64,000 nucleotides of DNA from Pedobacter rhizosphaerae (GCF_900111155.1 NZ_FOGG01000018.1:49505-113504), one strand, 5' to 3'; shown: positions 26,683 through 36,189, numbered from the stretch's first letter. Notes: generated from the sequence alone by a model not told the origin. Numbers and translations are program-made.

Positions 26683-28272
26683 ATGAGTATAACAATTAAA
26701 TCCCTGTCTTACATCCATCCTGATAATGAGGCCCTCTTTTTAGACTTAAACCTCAACCTTAATAGTGGAGAAAAAGCTGCGCTGGTGGGTATTAATGGTG
26801 TAGGAAAATCTACGCTGCTGCAAATGATTGCGGGCAACATCAGGCCAACTTCCGGAGAAATTTCTTTTAATGAAAAACCTTGGTATGTACCGCAGCACCT
26901 GGGCGAGTATGATAAGTTAACAATTGCAAACGCGCTTAGGGTGGATAAAAAATTAGTTGCCTTGCGGGCTATCCTTGACGGAAGCGCAGAGACGCAGTAT
27001 TTTACAGACCTGGATGATGACTGGGAGATAGAGAAAAAAGTAGAAACTGCGCTACAAAAGTGGGGACTTGAAAATTTCAGTCTTGACGAAAAAATGGGAA
27101 ATTTAAGCGGTGGGCAGAAAACAAAAGTCTTTCTGGCCGCGCTAGACCTGCACGATCCGGAGCTCATTCTCCTGGATGAGCCTTCTAACCACCTTGATGC
27201 CCGTAGCCGAAAGAAACTATATAACTTTATTTTACAGCGTAAGGCTACTATGCTGGTGGTGAGCCATGACAAATTACTTTTAAACCTGATGAACAAAACC
27301 CTTGAGCTGAGCAAAAAAGGAATAGCTGTTTTTGGAGGTAACTTTGAATTTTACCAGCAGCAGAAAGAAGAAAAAGTAAATGCGCTCCAGGCACAGCTTA
27401 GTGAACAGGCTAAAACCTTAAAACAGACGGAAAAAAAAGCCCGCGAAGTTGCTTACAAGAGACAGTTACAAGAATCCAGAGGTAAGTCGGCCGGACAAGG
27501 CAATTCTATGCCACGAATTATTGCCGGAGGACTTAAAAGCAAATCAGAACGAAGCACAGCAAAAATTATCGATGCACATCATGATAAAATATCCGGTCTT
27601 GCTGAAACCATGCGGGAAACGAAATCGCAGATTTTACAATATCAGGTACTCAAAATCAATATTGCAGCATCTGATCTCCACCCGGGGAAAGTCCTTGCTG
27701 AGGCGGAAAACATCAATTTTGCTTACCGTTCGAAACCTTTATGGAATAACCTTAGCTTTCAAATCCGTTCGGGAGACCGCGTACACATTGAAGGTGAAAA
27801 TGGTGCCGGAAAAACGACTTTACTAAAAATTATTACACAGCAGCTGCAGGCATTGGAAGGACATTTTAGCAGTGCTGATTTTTCTTATCTTTACCTCGAC
27901 CAGGATTATACCCTGATTGATCCCGAACTTACGATATACGATCAGGTGCAGTATTTTAATACCGGGGGGTTACAGGAACATGAAATAAAGGCATTGCTCA
28001 TCTATTCACAGTTCGATGCGGCATCTTTCGATAGGAAATGTGACGGATTGAGCGGCGGAGAGAAAATGAAACTTTCGCTATGCTGCCTTTCCGTAAGCAA
28101 CCGGGCCCCTGATATCCTGATATTGGATGAGCCGACAAACAACCTTGATGTGCAGAGCCTGGAAATCCTCAGCTCAGCAATTAAAGAATTTGAAGGGACG
28201 CTATTGGTCATTTCGCATGACGGATATTTTATAAATGAAATAGGGATAAATAAGCGCATCACATTAAGTTAG
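26683..28272 (+). CDS. ABC-F family ATPase
   Basis: 529 aa with two ATP-binding cassettes and no membrane segments, the ABC-F architecture of ribosome-associated ATPases. Cassette 1: Walker A GINGVGKSTL, signature LSGGQKTK, Walker B LILLDEPSNHLD. Cassette 2: GENGAGKTTL, LSGGEKMK, ILILDEPTNNLD. The charged linker between them (about residues 225-310, KEEKVNALQAQLSEQAKTL onward) is the arm that reaches into the ribosome in this family. Members either protect ribosomes from antibiotics or have housekeeping translation roles. The TetR gene starting 6 nt downstream suggests inducible expression, which favours a protection or stress role, though this is inference. Confidence 0.93.
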   Translation: MSITIKSLSYIHPDNEALFLDLNLNLNSGEKAALVGINGVGKSTLLQMIAGNIRPTSGEISFNEKPWYVPQHLGEYDKLTIANALRVDKKLVALRAILDGSAETQYFTDLDDDWEIEKKVETALQKWGLENFSLDEKMGNLSGGQKTKVFLAALDLHDPELILLDEPSNHLDARSRKKLYNFILQRKATMLVVSHDKLLLNLMNKTLELSKKGIAVFGGNFEFYQQQKEEKVNALQAQLSEQAKTLKQTEKKAREVAYKRQLQESRGKSAGQGNSMPRIIAGGLKSKSERSTAKIIDAHHDKISGLAETMRETKSQILQYQVLKINIAASDLHPGKVLAEAENINFAYRSKPLWNNLSFQIRSGDRVHIEGENGAGKTTLLKIITQQLQALEGHFSSADFSYLYLDQDYTLIDPELTIYDQVQYFNTGGLQEHEIKALLIYSQFDAASFDRKCDGLSGGEKMKLSLCCLSVSNRAPDILILDEPTNNLDVQSLEILSSAIKEFEGTLLVISHDGYFINEIGINKRITLS

Positions 28273-28277
28273 AAAAA

Positions 28278-28871
28278 ATGCCACTCAAAAACACAGGCAC
28301 AGAAAGCCTGATCAAAGAAACCGCCAAAAGACTTTTTTTTGCGGAGGGGAAACTCCACGCCACTACGCAGGAGATAGCGGATGCTGCAGGCGTAAACCGC
28401 ACATCTCTCCACTACTACTTCCGTTCCAGAGATTTACTTCTTGAAGCGGTATTCAAAGAAGCGATGCAAGGACTTAGCCTTCGGCTGGCTGAATGCATGG
28501 AAGCAGAAAAACCATTTAAAGAAAAAATCGAGAACCTTATTGAAGTGTTTTTGAAAGATATGATCGCTTTTCCCTATCAGGAAACTTTCCTGGTAACCGA
28601 AATCAATACCCTGGGAAAAGAACTAATGGGCAATATACAATCTGGTCCCATACAAACTTTTTTAAAAGATGTACGTACAGAAATGGATAAGGGAACCCTT
28701 GAGGAAATGGATCCTATCCATTTTTTAATGAACCTCTTCTCCCTATTGTCTTATCCTTTGATTATGGCACCACTCTATCGTCAGCTATTCCAAATCTCGG
28801 TGGAGGATTTTGCCATTTTAATCAATCAGCGTAAGGAAATGATATTAACAATGCTTTTCAAAAAGAATTAA
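28278..28871 (+). CDS. TetR/AcrR family transcriptional regulator
   Basis: 197 aa. The N-terminal HTH is clear (ATTQEIADAAGVNRTSLHYYF, residues about 28-48), followed by the TetR segment RSRDLLLEAVFKEA and an all-helical ligand/dimer domain. It starts 6 nt after the ABC-F stop and is therefore cotranscribed, probably as an autorepressor relieved by the compound or stress that the ABC-F protein deals with. A large dispersed stem-loop follows the gene. Confidence 0.92.
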   Translation: MPLKNTGTESLIKETAKRLFFAEGKLHATTQEIADAAGVNRTSLHYYFRSRDLLLEAVFKEAMQGLSLRLAECMEAEKPFKEKIENLIEVFLKDMIAFPYQETFLVTEINTLGKELMGNIQSGPIQTFLKDVRTEMDKGTLEEMDPIHFLMNLFSLLSYPLIMAPLYRQLFQISVEDFAILINQRKEMILTMLFKKN

Positions 28872-28892
28872 GCTATCCTTTTCAAAGAAATT

Positions 28893-28996
28893 GAGCCTGT
28901 ATCATAAATTAAATTTCGATCTAAATCTGTCACGTTGAGCCCGTCGAAACGTATCGGGAGGCTCAGTATAACGATCGGTCTTTATGATACAGGCTC
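28893..28996. repeat. Dispersed hairpin element, GAGCCTGTATC type, copy 2
   Basis: GAGCCTGTATCATAAA (28893-28908) pairs perfectly with TTTATGATACAGGCTC (28981-28996). A second stem lies inside: TGAGCCCG and CGGGAGGCTCA, around GTCGAAACG. The outer arms match copy 1 near 24349 in all but a few bases. It lies between two convergent genes and may also terminate both. Confidence 0.75.
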
Positions 28997-29016
28997 CATT
29001 TTCATAATCCTTAAAA

Positions 29017-29970
29017 CTATTTTTCTAAGAAAGCATTTGCAGCTGGTACAAATTGCTCGTAGTTCTGAGTAAAAGCAGAATGACCTGAATCTGGATAAAT
29101 AATCAGCTTCGCATCAGGAAAACTCTGAGACATATTAATGGCATTGATTACTGGTACGGGAAGATCATTTTCACCTTGAACAATTAATACTGGTTGGGTA
29201 ATCCTCTTCAGCTCTGCCAGGGCATTTGGATATGGCTGAGCCCATCCCAATACTGCAGTTAGTTCCGCCAAGCTTCCTTCCTGACTTAAGGGAATATCTC
29301 TGTTTAAAATACGTTTTTGTACCCTTGCCCAGGATTGCTTACCAGCTGCCTGACTGGCCGCTGAAGAGGTAAATCCAAATTTTAAAAAGCTTTCTTCCGG
29401 ACTAAGTCCCGCAGCGGCAGCCAGAAGGTTTGGAAGATTAGAAAGCCCCTGACTACCTTTGGGGCCTGTACCAGTTAATATAATTTTATTTACCAGCGCT
29501 GGTTCGGTAAGGGCAATTTGCTGACTAACAAAGCTACCCATCGAAAATCCCATTAAGTTAACCTTACCAACTCCAAGCGCTTTAATAAAGCTAACTGCGC
29601 TTTTAGCCATGTCGGCAATATTATCAGGCGTTTTTCCATTCGTAGCGCCTACCCCCTGAATATCAAAAATAATAACTTTGTTCTTCTGCGCGATGCCATT
29701 GGTAACAGCAGGATCCCAGTCGTCCATTGATCCGCCTAAAGCAGATATCATGAGCAGTGGTGTTCCCTCCTGATCTCCCAATACCCTATAAGCATACTTA
29801 ATATCACCCGATGTTACAAATTGCGTAACGGCAGTTTGATGATAGTCTTTTGCAACCAGCTCAGGTTCCGATACTTGATCAATATCTTTCTTACAGGAAG
29901 CCAAAATTACCCCCAGGCTGAGAACCAAACAAACTCTTTTCATTAATTGAAATTTACCTTTCATTTTCAT
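29017..29970 (-). CDS. Alpha/beta hydrolase, lipoprotein
   Basis: The alpha/beta-hydrolase fold is clear: nucleophile Ser in GFSMGSF, Asp in QGENDLPVPV and His in PDSGHSAFTQ, with the oxyanion region ISALGGSMDDWD. The N-terminus MKRVCLVLSLGVILASCKK is a lipoprotein signal. I place the start at 29970; starts at 29943 (nearest the signal) or 30018 are also in frame. The family includes haloperoxidase-like esterases and lactonases; substrate is unknown. The protein is probably anchored to the periplasmic or outer face of a membrane. It stands alone, with a 21-bp-spaced direct repeat upstream. Confidence 0.85.
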   Translation of the reverse strand: MKMKGKFQLMKRVCLVLSLGVILASCKKDIDQVSEPELVAKDYHQTAVTQFVTSGDIKYAYRVLGDQEGTPLLMISALGGSMDDWDPAVTNGIAQKNKVIIFDIQGVGATNGKTPDNIADMAKSAVSFIKALGVGKVNLMGFSMGSFVSQQIALTEPALVNKIILTGTGPKGSQGLSNLPNLLAAAAGLSPEESFLKFGFTSSAASQAAGKQSWARVQKRILNRDIPLSQEGSLAELTAVLGWAQPYPNALAELKRITQPVLIVQGENDLPVPVINAINMSQSFPDAKLIIYPDSGHSAFTQNYEQFVPAANAFLEK

Positions 29971-30018
29971 AGATTTTCTTTTTTTAAATTGATATGCCGA
30001 AAATAGCCAGCTGCACAA

Positions 30019-30474
30019 TATCCTTTAAGCAATTAGGGCGCAAAACAGACAAAAAGATCCTTGAGTAAGACAAAAAGCTTGTTCATTTATGACGTTAATT
30101 AATACAGCCTGTGGCTTTTTCAAAATGCAGCATTTCCGACTGGCAATTCTATTATTCTTTTATGTAAAGGGTTACACAGAATCAAGCACAATTTTTGGGT
30201 AAAAAAAATTACGCAAAATTCTCTCTTCAGGCTTTATGCACACTTCAAGAGGATTACCATAAGAATTATAGCCACTAAAACAATTCATTATACAGATACA
30301 AATTGCACAAAAGTTGACATTGAATCCTCAAGCATTGCATCTCATTAATTAATATTCTTTATTTGAGCAGTGATTAGCTATTGATACAATGGCACACAGC
30401 CAAACGAAATTAATTACCAGTGAGATTAAATTAGTATCCCTCAGGGTTAAATAAAGCTGTAAAACTTATAAAAA
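30019..30474. other. Divergent spacer between the hydrolase and PAS-LuxR genes
   Basis: 456-505 bp without a gene, depending on the hydrolase start. Its left part holds the direct repeat described separately. Poly-A/T tracts occur at 30197-30210. No further structure was recognised. Confidence 0.5.
30047..30077 (-). promoter_or_regulatory. 21-bp-spaced direct repeat upstream of the hydrolase
   Basis: AGACAAAAAG occurs at 30047-30056 and again at 30068-30077, start to start 21 bp (two helical turns). This geometry is typical of AraC-family sites. It lies 77-107 bp before the chosen start. Confidence 0.45.
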
Positions 30475-31251
30475 ATGAAACCTGATACAACGCTTATTCA
30501 TTCCGTGTGGGATAATTCGAGTCATTTTATTACCAAAACTGATAATGAGAAAAATGACATTGACATAGATTACCTCCTCGCCTCAATTTTCAGTAATGGC
30601 CCATTCTATTTCTATGTTGTAGATTTCTTTAATAGAGAAATCAAGTACATCAGTCCTGGCGTAGAGGAAATACACGGATTACGACCTGAAAAAACTACTT
30701 TTCAAGATATATTGGATTGTATCCATCCAGATGACATGGCTTTTGTTGCAAAGGCTGAAGAAACCATGATGAAAGTGTTTTATGAGACATTAGGAGTTGA
30801 AAAATATAAAAAATATAAAATGTCTTACTGTTTTAGGTTCAGGACAAAAGATGGTTCCTATCAAATGTTTAACCATCAGGCCATATTGCTCGCAACAGAC
30901 GAACATGGAAGAGGTGCAAAGTCATTAAACATCCATACCAATATTAGTCACCTAACCTCTAAAAACAATTATCAGATATCAGCTATTGGTATGTTTGGCG
31001 AACCTTCCTATCTGAATATCGATACAAAAGATCATACTCTTTTTCCCAATCCCTCACAGCCCATATTTACTAAAAGAGAAATCGAAATCATTAGGTTGCT
31101 TAGCCTGGGTTTAACGAATATCAATATTGCAGACAAGCTCTATATTTCTTTCGAAACTGTAAGAACCCATCGAAAAAACATCCTGCGTAAATCTAAAAGC
31201 AAGAACTCCGGCGAACTCATTTCAAAATGCATAACCAATGGCTTAATTTAG
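30475..31251 (+). CDS. PAS domain LuxR-type transcriptional regulator
   Basis: 258 aa. A PAS sensor fold occupies about residues 40-160 (FYFYVVDFFNREIKYISPGVEEIHG, then HPDDMAFVAKAEE). The C-terminal LuxR/GerE HTH is complete: FTKREIEIIRLLSLGLTNIN, DKLYISFETVRTHRKNILRK. There is no receiver or kinase domain, so the PAS domain itself or a partner must supply the signal. The next gene, a frameshifted outer-membrane protein 206 bp downstream, has a palindromic site in its promoter region and is a candidate target. The start ATG is preceded by an AT-rich leader. Confidence 0.9.
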   Translation: MKPDTTLIHSVWDNSSHFITKTDNEKNDIDIDYLLASIFSNGPFYFYVVDFFNREIKYISPGVEEIHGLRPEKTTFQDILDCIHPDDMAFVAKAEETMMKVFYETLGVEKYKKYKMSYCFRFRTKDGSYQMFNHQAILLATDEHGRGAKSLNIHTNISHLTSKNNYQISAIGMFGEPSYLNIDTKDHTLFPNPSQPIFTKREIEIIRLLSLGLTNINIADKLYISFETVRTHRKNILRKSKSKNSGELISKCITNGLI

Positions 31252-31388
31252 ATTCTGCTTAACAATTGGATAAGAATCTTCGTCCGTATTCAACATTGAA
31301 ACTTCTTCAAAAAAAAAAAATCGGGTTAATCCAAAAAACCTGAAAATAAAGGTATAAACCCACCTAATCCACAAAATTCGACACAAAA

Positions 31389-31406
31389 ATACCCCGACGG
31401 GGGTAT
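31389..31406. promoter_or_regulatory. Palindrome ATACCCC-GACG-GGGGTAT
   Basis: Inverted repeat ATACCCC (31389-31395) and GGGGTAT (31400-31406), 52 bp before the frameshifted outer-membrane protein gene. It is strikingly GC-rich against its surroundings. A second inverted repeat TTAGTTT/AAACTAA follows at 31428-31451. The upstream LuxR-type protein is a possible binder. Confidence 0.45.
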
Positions 31407-31457
31407 TGCCAGCATTTTATAGTCTCGTTAGTTTAGTCTAAAACAAACTAAAAAATT

Positions 31458-32221
31458 ATGAAACTAAAATTATTACTCACTATTGCCGGGCTTATGGCTA
31501 CTTTTGGAGCATTTTCACAGGAGCGCTCAGTATTTCGTTCAGGTTATTTAAGATTGGGAATAAATCAACTTGGCAAGGCGCTCGACAATAATCTGTCCCC
31601 AAAAGGAAATATTTTTAACAATCGATACGGAGCGGGCACTGGCTATGTTCTGGAATTCGGGCACATCTATTATTTTAAAAGCAAAAAGAAAGAAACACAG
31701 CTTAATTATGGTTTAGATTGGACTATCCTATCCTTAAACTACAATAAAATGGATGAGTGGGGAGCATATGCAAAATCATCACAGGCAGGAAAAGCAGAAA
31801 TAGAAGGAGAATCAATTGCCGCAGCCATATCTTCAAAACTGGGCCCCACGCTTTCCATAATTCCTTTCAAAAATTCATTATCGATTTACGTTTTCAGGTA
31901 GCTCCAACCCTACGCTTTTTTGACTTTGGATACGAGGAAACCTCTCCCAATTCTGATGGGCGCTATTTTTACTTCATTAATGAGAATTCCCCAAGCGGTG
32001 AAGATTATGATGGAGAGAGTATTAAAAACCGTTTGGCCTTCGGTGTAGCAACGGGCTTTGGAATAACTTTGCGGCGTAAAGGAATAGGACTATCGCTGGA
32101 TTACATCACGGGTAAAGTTAAAAGTAACTATGATGCATACGACTCATTAAGCGGGCCAACTTTCGGAAAAGAATCTATCCAGGCCAATACAATGCAGTTC
32201 AAACTGAGCTTTACGCTTTAA
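31458..32221 (+). pseudogene. Outer-membrane beta-barrel-like protein, frameshifted
   Basis: Two overlapping frames make one protein of about 253 aa. Frame 1 (31458-31901) has a Sec signal (AGLMATFGAFSQ) and runs to TLSIIPFK before ending early; the other frame (to 32221) continues IIDLRFQVAPTLRFFDFGYEE and ends KLSFTL, a typical barrel C-terminus. The switch falls at a run of five A at 31869-31873: adding one A gives IPFKKFIIDLRFQVAP. It is either a real one-base deletion or a sequence error in a homopolymer. Alternating hydrophobic strands suggest an outer-membrane barrel; the family is not recognised. Confidence 0.75.
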
Positions 32222-32261
32222 GTGTTTAATTCAACTCCTTCAATATTCAAGACAAAATAAA

Positions 32262-32762
32262 ATGAGAAAAATACTACTTAGCACGGTTGTGCTCACATTT
32301 TTTGCATTATCACTAATATTGGTTCAATTTAGTTGTAAAAAATATGCTGTTGCTCAGATGGCAGCTTATATACTGCCTATAGCTACAAAAACTACCTTGG
32401 GAGGGGTTATGGTTGATGGCACTTCGATAACAATAGATAAGGAGGGTAAGATTACAGCAATCCCTGCCCTACTAGTAGGGCAATATGAGTTCGATGAAAT
32501 TATTTATCTCAAGGAAGATGGAACCAACGACAAGCCTGAGTTCTGGAAAGTAAATCTGGATGGAACAGGCAACGTAAAGATCCCTATTCAATTACCTCCG
32601 GATTTGATAATTGAATCCCAGGATGTAGGGTTCAAGCGTACATCATCCAGGATTATTTTCGGGGTAGAAAGCAAAAGTACGGGCACTTTTATATACAGTT
32701 GCCTGCTTAATGGATCTGATTTAAAACGCATAGTAGAAGTTGATGGCGACTATGTTCTATAA
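32262..32762 (+). CDS. Hypothetical lipoprotein
   Basis: 166 aa with a lipoprotein signal (FALSLILVQFSC, then KK). The mature N-terminus has KTTLGGVMVDGTSITIDKEG, a pattern like the beta-strand motif repeated in phage tail-fibre and some surface proteins, followed by a beta-rich region. No family is assigned. It lies 40 nt after the frameshifted outer-membrane protein gene on the same strand and is probably cotranscribed with it. Confidence 0.65.
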   Translation: MRKILLSTVVLTFFALSLILVQFSCKKYAVAQMAAYILPIATKTTLGGVMVDGTSITIDKEGKITAIPALLVGQYEFDEIIYLKEDGTNDKPEFWKVNLDGTGNVKIPIQLPPDLIIESQDVGFKRTSSRIIFGVESKSTGTFIYSCLLNGSDLKRIVEVDGDYVL

Positions 32763-33142
32763 GTTAAAATCGCTTTAAACAGACCCACAAATAACTTTTC
32801 GCTATGCAGATAAACACTAATAACCTAAACCTGGTCGGGGTTGATGGAACCAAACGGATGGCCAAATCATCAGCGATACCAGATATCTTGATTTGTTGAT
32901 CGTCTTTTTTATTAGCCTTAAGTAATCATTCATTACCTCAATACGGAGATAACCTGGGGAATATCCCCAGGATTATCAGATTGCGCAAAATCGGCCGTAT
33001 GAGATCGGCCAATTTCTAAACCAAATAAAGCGCAATTATTATGTTTTGCCCTTCCTAAGAAAGGCTTGTTTGCATACAGCTATAAAGCTTCACAAAAGAA
33101 TAATAAAATATATGCTTATACTGCCAGTTGAAAATACCTGAC
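32763..33142. other. Convergent spacer with a perfect short stem
   Basis: Holds CCTGGGGA (32953-32960) and TCCCCAGG (32964-32971), an 8-bp stem with a 3-nt loop, without a T-run. A 31-codon frame at 32803 shows no recognisable feature. Nothing else was recognised. Confidence 0.45.
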
Positions 33143-34249
33143 CTATTTTTCTAATAAAGCATAGGTACACCACAAGTAGGGACTTTGCCCATGGGAATCT
33201 CCTGTATTCCGTGGGCGGTCATAATAATACTGCTTATCATTTTTCTTATTCGTTCCTACACAAACTTCTGCCACATCTCCCTTCTCATTAATATAGGGAA
33301 CCAAGGCTAACCACCCTTTTCGGGCAGTGCTTGCATATTCTTCTTTATTTAACCATCCACGTTTTACCCCGGTAATTAAAGCGTAGGTAAACATTGCTGA
33401 TCCAGATGTTTCCGCCCAGCAGTCGGGTTCATCAATTAACTGGTTCCACATACCACTCGGTTTTTGATAGGCCTTCAAGCTTTTCATCATCGTTTGGTAA
33501 CCCTCAAGTATGCGTCTACGATCTTTATTATCTTGAGGAAGCACACGTAAAAGCTCGGTCATGCCCGCAGCCATCCAACCATTACCTCGTCCCCAGTAGT
33601 AAGGCACATCAGGAGCATGGTAAAAAAGTCCATTCGGCCGTTGAAGCTCATCCAAATAGAGAACCATTTCTTTAGCTGCACGATCGATGTATTTTCTATC
33701 TCCAGTAGCTTTAAAAGCTTGTGCTTGAACAATAGTAATCATATACATATCATCAATCCAAAGACGCGTTTGCCAGGAATAACCTTGGTCATTCCATTCC
33801 TTTTGTTTAGCATTAGCATTTTGTGGAACTACCCATTGCGTGTCTGCATATGGCATCCCCATTTCAAAATATTGCTTATCTTTAGTAATCAGATACAATT
33901 CCAGTGGCAGGCTCCCAAACATATTTAAATCTACATGGTTCATTATGGGCAACAACTCCTTCTCCTGGGAAGTCAGCTTCTCAAACCTGGCTTCTAATTG
34001 TGATAATAGCTTTTTATCTCTGGTAAGCGCAGCATACTTGAGTGCCCCACTCCAGTTAAAAGTTTCAGGATAACTGATCCATTTTCCGTTATGAAGCATA
34101 TGTTTTCGATCTAAAAAACGATAAGCAAGACGTTTTCCAACTTCTTTAGGCCCGAACCCTTTCGGGAAGTCTTTCAGCGAATTACTTTGGGCATATAAGA
34201 ACTGGCAGGTAGTTAGTGTAATTAAAAGGATGAATATTTTTTTACGCAT
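33143..34249 (-). CDS. GH88/GH105-family unsaturated glucuronyl/rhamnogalacturonyl hydrolase
   Basis: 368 aa from the start at 34249, where MRKKIFILLITL gives a signal peptide ending LYAQ; the longer frame upstream has no signal. An (alpha/alpha)6-barrel enzyme: RLWIDDMYM carries the Asp used in catalysis in this family, DVPYYWGRGNGWMAAGM is the active-site floor motif, and DCWAETSGSAMF and TGDSHGQSPYLWCTYALL follow. These enzymes remove the unsaturated uronic acid left at the non-reducing end after a polysaccharide lyase acts, which hints at a pectic (rhamnogalacturonan) or similar uronate-containing substrate. It follows SusD2 by 259 nt and is the third gene of that operon. Confidence 0.88.
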   Translation of the reverse strand: MRKKIFILLITLTTCQFLYAQSNSLKDFPKGFGPKEVGKRLAYRFLDRKHMLHNGKWISYPETFNWSGALKYAALTRDKKLLSQLEARFEKLTSQEKELLPIMNHVDLNMFGSLPLELYLITKDKQYFEMGMPYADTQWVVPQNANAKQKEWNDQGYSWQTRLWIDDMYMITIVQAQAFKATGDRKYIDRAAKEMVLYLDELQRPNGLFYHAPDVPYYWGRGNGWMAAGMTELLRVLPQDNKDRRRILEGYQTMMKSLKAYQKPSGMWNQLIDEPDCWAETSGSAMFTYALITGVKRGWLNKEEYASTARKGWLALVPYINEKGDVAEVCVGTNKKNDKQYYYDRPRNTGDSHGQSPYLWCTYALLEK

Positions 34250-34508
34250 ATGATTTATATTTTGGTTAAGTGTTATAAATGGATATTTTGTATCAAACCG
34301 AGAGACCTCAGATGGAAAATCGTTCCTCCAGGGCATATCATGTGAACAAGGTTAAACACCGCTAGTCAATGAGGATTCAACTACTCAAACTATCTGATCT
34401 AAAGCAGATTACCAGAGCATCATCAGAATCAATTTCTGAAGGAAAAATTTAACAGGCAGGGTTGGGCCATTTATGTTCAGCACATTACCCGACATAATCG
34501 CGGCTCGC

Positions 34509-36179
34509 TCAATACCCGGGATTCTGTTCCAATTTTGCGCCGTTGTTACGTTCAATTTCGGATGCGGGAATGGGCCAAAGGTTGTAGGTTGTTAAAATAT
34601 CATTATAATACGGATTGAATTTCTTTACCCTTTCGTAAACCAGACCTAATCTCATTAAAGTGATTCTCCTTTTCTCTTCCGAGCCCAATTCGCGCATGCG
34701 CTCGTCAAGGATATAATCAATATTCACATTTGATGGTAAAACAGCTGAGGCATTCGATCTGCTACGTACCACATTTATATCGGCGGCGGCATTTCCCAAT
34801 TGATTCAAACCTAAATAAGCTTCCGCTCTCAAGAGATAGGTTTCTGCAAGCCTGAACATATATTGATCAGCGTAGGTTCCACCTGCACTTGCCTTAAGGA
34901 GGAGTTGCGACTTGTCCTGAAACATTCCATCAGGATGGTCTCCAGGAGTGGTTACCTTTGATTGAAAAGGATAAAAATCCCTTCTTGGAACAGTAATACC
35001 CGCCGGAGGATTAATTGTTGATATGGTTTGACCAAAACGCGGGTGTGCAGGATTGGTTACTTTAAACTCACGAACAAAATTAAAGGGTGCATTTCGGAGA
35101 TCATTGTTAAAATCGCTTTGCCAAATTACATCTGAAAAATGTTTGGTAGGAATGGCCCAACCAATCCCTCTGCCACCTGTGTAATCACTGATGGGATAGA
35201 GAAAAGGCTGAACGCTGCTTCCTGCAAGCCTGAAGTTCAAAAACTGCGGCGCAAAATGTCTTTCCATTTGATAAGAACCAGCTATGCCTGTTGACACAGT
35301 TCCCCCGCCCGGAACATCGGTTTCAAATTGTATTACCCAAAGTCCTTCTTTATTGGTGCCATTTTTCCTATTCTGATTTCCTTTCTGAAAAAGATCCCAA
35401 TAAACATTTTTGCTGACATCAGATACTTTCACACCAAACCTGGTGGTCATTAGTCCTACATTTGGATTACTGATAACAGTGCTGGCAGCATCTACTGCAT
35501 TCTGAAATTGTCCGGCAGCAAGATAAACCTCGGATAACAGGTGATAGGCTGCCAGGTTATTAATTTGTCCATCCTGAACCACGTTAATGGCTGGTAAATT
35601 TGCAGCTGCAAACTTCAAATCAACAATTACCTGGTCCAATACGGCTGCCTTTGAAGCCCTCACATAATCCGTTTTTGGCGAAACAGCTTCCGTTAAACTC
35701 AATGGCACACCGCCATACAGATAAGCAAGTGTTCTGTAAGCCATGCCTCTGAAAAACTTTGCCCTGGCCTCCATTAATGTCTTTTCGGCAGCAGTTAAGG
35801 AAGAAGCCGGAAGCCGATCTATAATGGTATTGGATTCAGCAACAATTTTATATAAGGAAGTCCAATGGATTAACGGTATTTCGGTACTTAGCGGCGAATA
35901 GGCCGCAACCATGTTGGTATGCCTGGTGGCAGCGGGTTGCCCATCAAAAACGAGATCACAACCGAACACATAATCAAAGGGTCGTTGCTCTCCACTGCTG
36001 TAAAATTCGTTCCTAACTCGGCCATATAAGTTATTAACGGAAGCTTCAAAATCCTTAACCGTGATGTAAGCGTTATTGGTTGTTAAAAAATCTAATGGTT
36101 CCTCATTCAGGAAAGACTTTTTGCAGGAGAAAGATAAAATTGTAATGGCAGCTATAATTGTTAAAGTTATTTTTTTCAT
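34509..36179 (-). CDS. SusD/RagB family glycan-binding lipoprotein (PUL2, pair 2)
   Basis: 556 aa from the start at 36179 (MKKITLTIIAAITILSFSC, lipoprotein). SusD features: CKKSFLNEEPLDF, EARAKFFRGMAYRTLAYLYGGVPL (TPR helix region), YMFRLAETYLLRAEAYLGLNQ and DERMRELGSEEKRRITLMRLG, then YNLWPIPASEIERN near the end. The SusC2 stop is 10 nt upstream, and the GH88/GH105 gene lies downstream. It forms the lid of the SusC2 transporter at the cell surface. The bound glycan is unknown. Confidence 0.93.
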   Translation of the reverse strand: MKKITLTIIAAITILSFSCKKSFLNEEPLDFLTTNNAYITVKDFEASVNNLYGRVRNEFYSSGEQRPFDYVFGCDLVFDGQPAATRHTNMVAAYSPLSTEIPLIHWTSLYKIVAESNTIIDRLPASSLTAAEKTLMEARAKFFRGMAYRTLAYLYGGVPLSLTEAVSPKTDYVRASKAAVLDQVIVDLKFAAANLPAINVVQDGQINNLAAYHLLSEVYLAAGQFQNAVDAASTVISNPNVGLMTTRFGVKVSDVSKNVYWDLFQKGNQNRKNGTNKEGLWVIQFETDVPGGGTVSTGIAGSYQMERHFAPQFLNFRLAGSSVQPFLYPISDYTGGRGIGWAIPTKHFSDVIWQSDFNNDLRNAPFNFVREFKVTNPAHPRFGQTISTINPPAGITVPRRDFYPFQSKVTTPGDHPDGMFQDKSQLLLKASAGGTYADQYMFRLAETYLLRAEAYLGLNQLGNAAADINVVRSRSNASAVLPSNVNIDYILDERMRELGSEEKRRITLMRLGLVYERVKKFNPYYNDILTTYNLWPIPASEIERNNGAKLEQNPGY

Positions 36180-36189
36180 CACTTTTGGT

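Noticed and set aside
34250..34336. Upstream extension of the GH88/GH105 gene
   Set aside because: Hides the signal peptide that starts at 34249.
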